A stretch of 10,592 nt of DNA, taken from Epulopiscium sp. Nele67-Bin004. GTDB taxonomy: Bacteria; Bacillota_A; Clostridia; Lachnospirales; Cellulosilyticaceae. A program made the position numbers and the translations under genes. Positions within the stretch are counted from its first letter, which is position 1. Each line of letters begins with the position of its first letter. Location of the stretch: contig LNZQ01000058.1 of assembly GCA_002007315.1 (NCBI GenBank), positions 1 through 10,592 of the forward strand, given 5' to 3'. Under the pieces are notes generated by a model. The model was not told the DNA's origin and did not search any database. It saw nothing but the letters and a program-made list of their open reading frames with translations. Shown piece after piece: positions 1 through 5,629 of this stretch.

Positions 1-338
1 CTATGTTAGTAACGCCTTATTGTGGTGACAATCCAGAACTTATTGAGCTTGCGTCAGATGGACTAAAAAAATATACAAGTTTATTTCCTGCAATAGCTAC
101 GTGTATATCAGGTATTGGATTTATGCAGGCAATTGGTAAAGCGAAAAAAGCAATGATGCTTAGTTTGCTTAGACAAGTGGTTTTCCTTATTCCATTATTA
201 TTAATTTTGCCTAACATGTTGCAACTTAATGGTGTGTGGTATGCACAACCTATTGCTGATGGTTTAACTTTTTTTGTAGCAGGTATGGTATTGTATAAAG
301 AAGGAAAATCTTATTGTATGAATACAGTTGTAAATTAG
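1..338 (+). CDS. MATE-family multidrug/Na+ antiporter, C-terminal fragment
   Basis: This is the C-terminal end of a MATE (multidrug and toxic compound extrusion) transporter, an inner-membrane protein that exports cationic compounds in exchange for Na+ or H+. About 111 residues are visible. The stretch with GKAKKAMMLSLLRQ followed by a hydrophobic segment and LNGVWYAQPIAD is typical of the last two or three helices of clostridial MATE proteins (family recognition from memory). Full-length members have about 450 residues, so most of the gene lies left of the window. The ATG at 3 is therefore probably an internal methionine, not the start. The gene ends in TAG at 336-338. A small membrane protein gene follows 36 bases later on the same strand with no terminator between, so the two may be co-transcribed. 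The substrate cannot be told from this fragment. Confidence 0.88.
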   Translation, partial: MLVTPYCGDNPELIELASDGLKKYTSLFPAIATCISGIGFMQAIGKAKKAMMLSLLRQVVFLIPLLLILPNMLQLNGVWYAQPIADGLTFFVAGMVLYKEGKSYCMNTVVN

Positions 339-374
339 GTAGCAAAAAATTTGACAAACAAAATGGAGAAAAAT

Positions 375-875
375 ATGGAACTGAAAAAACAAATTATTGT
401 GGCTGTTATAGCGTATATCGCTTTTATGGCATATTTTATGGGAGTGTTTTTGCCGACATTTACAGAAAACGTTGGTGGAAATGAAATGGTCGATTCATAT
501 TTAGTTGATTATAGCAAAAGTATAGCTGATATTGAAAATTTGGTGTTAGATTATGGTGAAGAAGGTAGGGCGTTTATGACTAACTTTTTTATTATGGATT
601 CAATTTATGTTATTATCAGTGTGACACTTTTTCATTTGCTATTAAAATGGCTTACGACAAATAAATATTTGAGTTATATTCCATTTTTAACAGGGACATT
701 TGATACGATAGAGAACATAGCTGTTTTGTATACTGGTTTAAGTTTAAATATGGAGTTTATCGGATTGGCAAGATTTTTTGCAACAGCAAAAGCAGTTTGT
801 TTATTTAGTTCAATAATAATTATTGTAGTTGGTTTAGTTAATATTATTCGCAACAGAAATAAAACAGCCTCTTAA
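375..875 (+). CDS. small four-helix integral membrane protein, unknown function
   Basis: I do not recognise this 166-residue protein by name. It has four hydrophobic segments, at about residues 6-28, 68-90, 98-122 and 133-157. A polar loop with many acidic residues (about 30-66) lies between the first two, and the tail is short and basic. The third segment carries D110-x-x-E113-N114, charged and amide residues inside a membrane helix, which suggests a conserved functional site. I chose the ATG at 375 because GGAG at 365-368 sits six bases upstream. The same frame is open back to a TTG at 351, but that codon has no comparable ribosome site. The gene follows the MATE gene closely and its stop codon lies inside the hairpin of an intrinsic terminator, so it is the last gene of its transcript. 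A role linked to the exporter is possible but nothing shows it. Confidence 0.8.
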   Translation: MELKKQIIVAVIAYIAFMAYFMGVFLPTFTENVGGNEMVDSYLVDYSKSIADIENLVLDYGEEGRAFMTNFFIMDSIYVIISVTLFHLLLKWLTTNKYLSYIPFLTGTFDTIENIAVLYTGLSLNMEFIGLARFFATAKAVCLFSSIIIIVVGLVNIIRNRNKTAS

Positions 876-890
876 AAGGGGTTGTTTTTT
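861..890 (+). terminator. intrinsic terminator after the four-helix membrane protein gene
   Basis: AAACAGCCTC pairs with GGGGTTGTTT (with G-U pairs) across a short A-rich loop, and the 3' arm runs straight into a run of six T. The hairpin contains the stop codon at 873-875. This is a standard Rho-independent terminator for the plus-strand transcript carrying the MATE and four-helix membrane protein genes. Confidence 0.78.
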
Positions 891-1016
891 AGTTTAAATA
901 AAAGCTAGTTATATGTTAATATATAATTATTATTTTGGTGTTAGTACATACATTGATAGCATATGAACTGTCTATAATAGAAAATCTGATTGGAATATTT
1001 GCAATATATCAAGTTG

Positions 1017-1050
1017 TAGCCCCTTAAACCAACTAAGGGGCTATTTTAGT
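1017..1050. terminator. strong hairpin/terminator between convergent transcripts
   Basis: TAGCCCCTTA (1017-1026) pairs perfectly over ten bases with TAAGGGGCTA (1034-1043) around a seven-base loop. On the plus strand the stem is followed by TTTTAGTTT, a reasonable U-tract. On the minus strand the bases after the stem are CAACTTG, with no U-tract. The minus-strand gene of 542 codons ends only a few bases away at 1051, so the hairpin probably serves as its 3' end as well. By sequence alone it is a better terminator for plus-strand transcripts. Confidence 0.7.
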
Positions 1051-2679
1051 TTAATTTGTCAAAGAAATATCATCAAAATCTGATGGTTGAATAGATAAAT
1101 CGCTATTTAAAATAAACAAACCCTCTTTAAGCTCCAAATTATCAATGCTTTGCACAGTAAACAAAATTTGATTGTTATAGCTATCAACAAAATGTATGTC
1201 CCCAGGGATATAAGTATATTTAACGATTTTCTTTAATTGTGTATCATACACACACAATAAATTTATGTCGTCAATTTCTTGCGTGAAAGCTATATATTTA
1301 TCAGACAAAAACACGCAGTCATATATTTTGCCAGAAACTATAGTTTTTGGTGACTGATAATAGTTGCTAACATAAAACAACGTTGAAAGTTCGTCATTAT
1401 CAGTAATATATGCAAACGTAGTGTTTTGTGGACAAATAGCTATTGAGCTTGGATTGATATTTGCGTTTTTAACCATATATCTATGACTTTCGGGGATATT
1501 TTGATTGACCAACATAAGGTCGTATTGTGATGGACCTTTTTGGTCTAACAACAATAAATACGGTGCTTTAAGCTCAAAAAACTTGCTATCAAGCGACGTA
1601 ACAGTGTGCAAAAATATAGTTTCGCCTGCTTTATAATCCGAACGATACAAACCATAGAAAAAGTTATCCTCATCAGGAGATATATGAAAATCAATAGAGC
1701 TTGGTATCGAATTAGAAATATGAGTTGGAGCAAAATCCCTAAACATATCCACAGTTTCTAGTTGCGATAAAATAAATTGTTCATACAACATCTTTTGTAG
1801 GCTTGACGGCAACGCAATAACCCCTTGGTCTTGTATATATGCAAAATGAAAATCGGTCGTAAAAAATAACCGACACCCGAGGTTGGACTCAAAAAACAAA
1901 TAAGCAGACACACTAAAATTATCAAGCGAATAATTGGCTACATCATCTTTTGATGACCATATAATTTTTTGCCACAAAGTATGTAAAATCGTAGAATTGT
2001 TAATATTAATTACAGCATCAGTGGAGGCGTTTATCGTCAAAACATAGGGGGTGGCAGGGTGAACTGATTCTATAAGTTCAAGAATATCTTCATTATAATA
2101 TCCCGTATATTGGTCGCCAACATATAAGTTTTGACTATTAAGTTGTTGATTGCTAACAATGATATCTATACTATGGTCAGCAGAATATAACCTAAGTCTA
2201 TACCCGATAGATTTTGGTATAGATTTGTAGTTCCAATATGATACAGGTTGGCTTTTTAGCAATAGGCTTATCCACTCCTCCACTTGTTCTTCTTCAGATA
2301 TAGCAAACAAAAACTGTTCATATTCAGGCGTATAGGAATATGCATCTATGCGAATAATATTTGAAGTTTGCTCTGATAAATACAAATTTTGCAACGGGTC
2401 ACTAAAAGTGTTGAAACTAATAGATGATAAAATAACTATAATTAGCCCAGTTAATATCATCTTCAGCTTTACAACTTTATTTGCATCGTCTATCAAGTAT
2501 AAAATAAACATCAAAATTGCTCCAAGAGGAACAGTATATGTAAACAAAGTAGAACTAACGCTGCTAAGAAACAAATAAGCCAAACATTTTAAAAAGTACA
2601 ACTGCTCTCTGTCTTTTTTTTGCATTGGTATGTCCCCAACTTGTTTAAAAATCAAAATTATAACAAATAAACTTTTCAT
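1051..2679 (-). CDS. membrane-anchored protein with large, possibly beta-propeller-like exterior domain, unknown function
   Basis: I do not recognise this 542-residue protein. Near the N-terminus it has about three hydrophobic segments (roughly residues 28-46, 47-63 and 72-90), then about 450 mostly polar residues that should lie outside the membrane. The last 140 residues alternate short hydrophobic strands with turns (such as FAYITDNDELSTLFYVS and YIAFTQEIDDINLLCVYD), the look of beta-propeller blades in TolB- or WD-like proteins. This is impression only. The ATG at 2679 has AAAGGA seven bases upstream. A second in-frame ATG (codon 19, about 2625) also has a purine-rich GGGGA seven bases before it, so the start is uncertain. 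The upstream gene ends 12 bases away and its TGA touches the Shine-Dalgarno site, so the two are surely one unit. A 10-bp hairpin follows the stop. Confidence 0.75.
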   Translation of the reverse strand: MKSLFVIILIFKQVGDIPMQKKDREQLYFLKCLAYLFLSSVSSTLFTYTVPLGAILMFILYLIDDANKVVKLKMILTGLIIVILSSISFNTFSDPLQNLYLSEQTSNIIRIDAYSYTPEYEQFLFAISEEEQVEEWISLLLKSQPVSYWNYKSIPKSIGYRLRLYSADHSIDIIVSNQQLNSQNLYVGDQYTGYYNEDILELIESVHPATPYVLTINASTDAVININNSTILHTLWQKIIWSSKDDVANYSLDNFSVSAYLFFESNLGCRLFFTTDFHFAYIQDQGVIALPSSLQKMLYEQFILSQLETVDMFRDFAPTHISNSIPSSIDFHISPDEDNFFYGLYRSDYKAGETIFLHTVTSLDSKFFELKAPYLLLLDQKGPSQYDLMLVNQNIPESHRYMVKNANINPSSIAICPQNTTFAYITDNDELSTLFYVSNYYQSPKTIVSGKIYDCVFLSDKYIAFTQEIDDINLLCVYDTQLKKIVKYTYIPGDIHFVDSYNNQILFTVQSIDNLELKEGLFILNSDLSIQPSDFDDISLTN

Positions 2680-2691
2680 GAGCTAGTCCTT

Positions 2692-3192
2692 TCAAATAAG
2701 TGGTTCGACATAAAATGTGTAGTGAGTTGTATAATAAAATACAGGGAAAAACCAAAATCTATACGGAACTATGAGTTGAAGGTGAAATATGTATTCCTTT
2801 GTTGCCATATAGCTTAGGGCGTATTTAGATTGAATGTCAAAATGAAACTCGCTAACAGTTTTGTCACCCTCAAATAACACATACTTTTCTATGTAGTCAG
2901 GAACAAAAAGCCGAGATATGTCCAAGTTGTTATATGTGTCTAAATTAAAATACAACCAATTTTGTTCCAAACTTTCCTCATAAACTAAAAAGAAATACTC
3001 ATCTATCGGAAAATCTAAGCTAAAAGTAATCTGTTGCAACTCGGCATTATAGTTTACTGGGCTTATTTTAATAGTTACATTGGGCATAATAGGCAAATAA
3101 AATCTAACACAAAAAGTATAAATTGTTAGTAATGATATAACAAATAATATAAAAATAAATGGGCTTTTTAATAGATTTTTGATAATAGGCAC
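2692..3192 (-). CDS. single-pass membrane-anchored protein, unknown function
   Basis: This protein of about 166 residues is not one I recognise. A basic N-terminus (KNLLKS) is followed by one long hydrophobic stretch at about residues 11-34 and then by about 130 residues rich in Tyr, Phe and Ile with an alternating, beta-rich pattern. That suggests a signal anchor with a small extracytoplasmic domain. No catalytic motif is visible. It is the first gene of a minus-strand pair with the 542-codon gene, divergent from parA, and shares with it the GAAAGGAC ribosome site. The listed start is GTG at 3190-3192, but AGGA ends only one base before it, which is too close. An ATT two codons later (3184-3186) has the ideal seven-base spacing, so the true start may be there. 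The two proteins probably act together at the membrane. Confidence 0.68.
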   Translation of the reverse strand: MPIIKNLLKSPFIFILFVISLLTIYTFCVRFYLPIMPNVTIKISPVNYNAELQQITFSLDFPIDEYFFLVYEESLEQNWLYFNLDTYNNLDISRLFVPDYIEKYVLFEGDKTVSEFHFDIQSKYALSYMATKEYIFHLQLIVPYRFWFFPVFYYTTHYTFYVEPLI

Positions 3193-3210
3193 GTCCTTTC
3201 TATAAATAAT

Positions 3211-3226
3211 TGTTCCACGTGGAACA
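3211..3226. promoter_or_regulatory. parS site (ParB loading site), upstream of parA
   Basis: TGTTCCACGTGGAACA is a perfect 16-bp palindrome and differs by one base from the Bacillus subtilis parS TGTTCCACGTGAAACA. The same 16-mer occurs twice more beyond DUF4446 at 5518 and 5587, with a near copy at 5553. Together with parB in the window this makes ParB binding the obvious role. The site lies between the candidate minus-strand promoter and the first gene that promoter would serve. Confidence 0.93.
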
Positions 3227-3247
3227 TTAGTGAAACAAGCTTTTTAT

Positions 3248-3278
3248 AATATATTGATAAAAAAGAAAAATATGTCAA
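3248..3278 (-). promoter_or_regulatory. candidate sigma-A-type promoter for the minus-strand gene pair
   Basis: Read on the minus strand, TTGACA (3278-3273, a perfect -35) is followed after 19 bases by TATATT (3253-3248). The spacer is longer than the ideal 17, but an AT-rich -10 region continues downstream. Transcription would start near 3241 and run through the parS at 3211-3226 before reaching the first gene. Confidence 0.45.
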
Positions 3279-3305
3279 TTTAATAAGAAGAAATAGCCCC
3301 AAATA

Positions 3306-3314
3306 TGGTATACT
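3306..3314 (+). promoter_or_regulatory. candidate extended -10 promoter for the parA operon
   Basis: TGGTATACT is an extended -10 element (TGn plus TATACT, five of six consensus bases). No good -35 lies at the normal distance, which is tolerated by extended -10 promoters. The start would be near 3321, giving a leader of about 50 bases to the parA ATG at 3374. A second GTATACTA at 3347-3354 lies just before the ribosome site and is too close to serve as a useful promoter. Confidence 0.42.
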
Positions 3315-3373
3315 ATAAGTGTATTTAGTCAAATTTTTTACTTAAAGTATACTAAAAGAGATGAGGAAGGCAC

Positions 3374-4135
3374 ATGGGGAACATAATTTCAGTGGTAAAT
3401 CAAAAAGGTGGCGTTGGAAAAACAACAACAGTAATAAACCTAGCCGCAGCACTGGCACAGAAAAGTAAAGTTTTGGTAGTAGATATGGATCCACAAGGGA
3501 ACTTGAGCACAGGGGTTGGGGTAGACATATGGAAAGTATCTAAAACGATGTATGAGGTACTTATAGGAGAAGTTGCAATAACAGATGCAATACTAGAAGT
3601 TGAGGCAGAGCCTTTTAGCATATTGCCATCAAACATGAAACTTGCAGGCGTAGAAATTGAGTGTAGCACTCGTACAAAAAAAGAGTATATGCTACAAACT
3701 GTATTACAACAAGTGGAAAAAGACTATGACTTTATTTTGATTGACTGTCCACCGTCTGTAAATTTACTAAACATAAATGCATTAACAGCATCAAATCACA
3801 TACTAATACCTATGCAATGTGAATACTATGCACTGGCAGGACTGGCACAAGTTTTGGAAACATTAAAACTTGTTCAAGGAAAAACGAATAGTAAACTGGA
3901 TATAATAGGAATACTATTTACTATGTTTGATGGTAGAACAAAGCTTGCAAACGAAGTTATAGATGAAGTTAGAAGATATTTTATACAGCAAGTGTTTGAA
4001 ACTAAAATTAATCGTAGTGTTAGGTTAAGTGAAGCACCAAGCCATGGTTTATCATGTATCAAGTATGCTCCAAACAGCAAGCCAACACAACAATATGAAG
4101 AAGTGGCAAAAGAACTTATAGAAAGGGTGAAGTAG
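3374..4135 (+). CDS. parA: chromosome partitioning ATPase ParA (Soj)
   Basis: ParA/Soj is a deviant Walker ATPase that binds nucleoid DNA as an ATP dimer. With ParB at parS it helps separate newly copied origins, and in Bacillus it also modulates DnaA. The 253-residue length is normal for the chromosomal, short ParA class without an N-terminal DNA-binding extension. Visible motifs are the deviant Walker A KGGVGKTT (residues 11-18, signature Lys11 and Lys16), DMDPQGN (37-43), the Walker B-like segment ILIDCPPS (121-128), and the late NRSVRLSEAPSHG stretch (about 213-225) typical of Soj. The ATG at 3374 is preceded by GAGG at 3363-3366 with seven-base spacing. parB starts one base after the TAG, so the two genes are translationally coupled. 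Four parS sites flank the operon, confirming a chromosomal origin-proximal par locus. Codon use matches its neighbours. Confidence 0.97.
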   Translation: MGNIISVVNQKGGVGKTTTVINLAAALAQKSKVLVVDMDPQGNLSTGVGVDIWKVSKTMYEVLIGEVAITDAILEVEAEPFSILPSNMKLAGVEIECSTRTKKEYMLQTVLQQVEKDYDFILIDCPPSVNLLNINALTASNHILIPMQCEYYALAGLAQVLETLKLVQGKTNSKLDIIGILFTMFDGRTKLANEVIDEVRRYFIQQVFETKINRSVRLSEAPSHGLSCIKYAPNSKPTQQYEEVAKELIERVK

Positions 4136-4136
4136 T

Positions 4137-5000
4137 TTGAGATTAGGTAGAGGATTAGATGTGCTATTTTCGCCAGATACACATGAAGAACAGGCTAGAC
4201 TTAAAGAAGAAAGAACAGAACTTTCTATATTATTACCGATAGAAAAAATAGACCCAAAAGAAGGACAACCTAGAAAACAATTTGCACAAGGTCCGCTAGA
4301 TGAACTGACCGAATCTATCAAACAACATGGAGTGTTGCAACCGATAACAGTCGTACAAGAAGGTGATAGATATGAGATTATAGCAGGAGAAAGAAGATAT
4401 CGTGCTGCTAGAAATGCTGGGCTTACAAAAATGCCTGCAACTATTACAACGATATCAAAGCAACAACAACTTGAAATCGCATTAGTTGAAAATATTCAAC
4501 GTGAAGATTTAAATACTATAGAGTTGGCAAAGGCGTATCAACTATTGGTTGAAGAATTTGGGCTAACACAAGACCAAATTGCATCTAAAGTTGGAAAAAG
4601 TAGGTCAGCTGTTGCAAACACTATTAGATTAAATCAACTTTCTGAGTATGCACAAGAAAAAATTATAGACAATGAGATTACTTTTGGTCATGCTAAGGCA
4701 ATACTTTCTTTAGAGGGTGAACAACAACAAAATGAAGTTGTTGATATCGTAATTGAAAAAGAGCTAACAGTAAGACAATTAGAACAATATATTCAATCCT
4801 TAAATAAAGAAGAAACACCGAAAGAAACTATCCAAAAGGCTGAACAAAGTGTGTTCCATAAACAGATAGAAGAAAAGTTGCAAGTTATTTTGGGCACAAA
4901 AGTAACGCTATCAACAGGCAAAAAGAAAAACAAAATAGAAATAGAATACTATTCAGACGAAGAACTAGCTAGAATTATAGATACATTTAAAACAACGTAG
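4137..5000 (+). CDS. parB: chromosome partitioning CTPase/DNA-binding protein ParB (Spo0J)
   Basis: ParB/Spo0J binds parS, hydrolyses CTP and spreads along DNA as a sliding clamp. It loads condensin (SMC) and stimulates ParA. The 287-residue protein has the expected order: a short N-terminal RLGRGLDVLF segment that matches the ParA-stimulating peptide, the CTP-binding domain with the GERRYRA box (residues 84-90) and ENIQRED (118-124), a helix-turn-helix region (about 143-165, TQDQIASKVGKSRSAVAN) and a C-terminal dimerisation domain (about 236-287) ending IEIEYYSDEELARIIDTF. The start is TTG at 4137, one base after the parA stop, with GAAAGGGTGA inside the end of parA as ribosome site, so translation is coupled to parA. 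Its target sites are present in the window at 3211, 5518, 5553 and 5587. Confidence 0.97.
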   Translation: MRLGRGLDVLFSPDTHEEQARLKEERTELSILLPIEKIDPKEGQPRKQFAQGPLDELTESIKQHGVLQPITVVQEGDRYEIIAGERRYRAARNAGLTKMPATITTISKQQQLEIALVENIQREDLNTIELAKAYQLLVEEFGLTQDQIASKVGKSRSAVANTIRLNQLSEYAQEKIIDNEITFGHAKAILSLEGEQQQNEVVDIVIEKELTVRQLEQYIQSLNKEETPKETIQKAEQSVFHKQIEEKLQVILGTKVTLSTGKKKNKIEIEYYSDEELARIIDTFKTT

Positions 5001-5014
5001 GAGAGAGTTATAAG

Positions 5015-5509
5015 ATGACACAAATATTGAATTGGATAACAAGCTATAATGGATACATTGTATTTTATCTATTGATAGCAAATATATTGTTGGGTTGTAT
5101 AATAATTTTTTTATCGGCAAAAATATCCCGTATACAAAAAAAGTATACTACGTTTATGAAACGTGATGATATGGATTTAGAACAACTTCTATCAACATAC
5201 GCAGAGCAAGTTAGAACATTAGAAGTAGATATGCAAAACCATACAAAACTAATTGAAAATTTGGAACAACGTATGCAAACTACTATTAGAAAAGTTAGTA
5301 TAACAAGATACAAAGCTATTGAAAATGTTGGGGCAGATTTATCATTTATTATTACGTTGTTAGATGAACATAATAATGGTGTAGTTGTCAATGGTATATA
5401 TAGTAGAGATGGGTCATACACATATGCAAAGCCTATTTTAGAAGGTGAATCTAAATATGTATTATCCGAGGAAGAGAAAAAAACATTACAAGAAGCAATC
5501 TCGAAATAA
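5015..5509 (+). CDS. DUF4446 family membrane-anchored protein
   Basis: This 164-residue protein matches the DUF4446 family, which I recall as a frequent neighbour of parB in Firmicutes and which has no established function. It has one N-terminal membrane helix (about residues 15-35), a heptad-like, charged stretch likely to form a coiled coil (about 40-92), and a conserved C-terminal domain with RYKAIENVGADLSFIITLLDE, NNGVVVNGIYSRDGS and YAKPILEGESKYVLSEEE, which are the family hallmarks. The parB stop codon overlaps its ribosome site (TAGGAGAGAG at 4998-5007), so it belongs to the parAB operon. The orientation predicts a short outside or membrane-embedded N-terminus and a cytoplasmic C-terminus. 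Position suggests a link to chromosome segregation or sporulation, but that is inference. The three-parS cluster begins nine bases after its stop. Confidence 0.9.
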   Translation: MTQILNWITSYNGYIVFYLLIANILLGCIIIFLSAKISRIQKKYTTFMKRDDMDLEQLLSTYAEQVRTLEVDMQNHTKLIENLEQRMQTTIRKVSITRYKAIENVGADLSFIITLLDEHNNGVVVNGIYSRDGSYTYAKPILEGESKYVLSEEEKKTLQEAISK

Positions 5510-5517
5510 AGTCACGA

Positions 5518-5533
5518 TGTTCCACGTGGAACA
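5518..5533. promoter_or_regulatory. parS site, downstream cluster copy 1
   Basis: This is TGTTCCACGTGGAACA, identical to the site upstream of parA. It is the first of three sites in the DUF4446-proS gap and lies 35 bp (start to start) from the next. ParB loading here would cover the gap and probably spread into DUF4446 and proS. Confidence 0.93.
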
Positions 5534-5552
5534 CAAGTATAATGTTCTAAAC

Positions 5553-5568
5553 TGTTCCACGTAGAACA
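5553..5568. promoter_or_regulatory. parS site, variant copy 2
   Basis: TGTTCCACGTAGAACA differs from the other three copies by one base (G to A at position 11), which breaks the palindrome next to its centre. It lies 35 bp after copy 1 and 34 bp before copy 3. The change touches the central CACGTG core, so it may bind ParB less strongly. Confidence 0.85.
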
Positions 5569-5586
5569 TTATATGCAAAAGAAAAG

Positions 5587-5602
5587 TGTTCCACGTGGAA
5601 CA
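5587..5602. promoter_or_regulatory. parS site, downstream cluster copy 3
   Basis: This is a third perfect TGTTCCACGTGGAACA. It ends 27 bases before the proS start codon, so it lies in the probable 5' leader or promoter region of proS. No convincing -35/-10 pair for proS is visible between the parS sites, although a TATAAT occurs at 5538-5543 without a matching -35. Confidence 0.93.
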
Positions 5603-5629
5603 ATATATTAAGAAAGAAGGAAAATAAAT

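Noticed and set aside
351..379. Consensus TTGACA at 351-356 with TATGGA 17 bases later
   Set aside because: The -10 matches only three of six bases and transcription would start inside the coding region, beyond the chosen ATG at 375. Probably chance, as is use of the TTG at 351 as a start codon.
3874..4321. Minus-strand open frames of about 90-100 codons opposite parA/parB
   Set aside because: They are antisense shadows of well-supported genes, without their own ribosome sites or recognisable products.
5538..5543. Perfect TATAAT as the proS promoter
   Set aside because: No -35-like hexamer lies 16-18 bases upstream and no extended TGn precedes it; the sequence there is parS.
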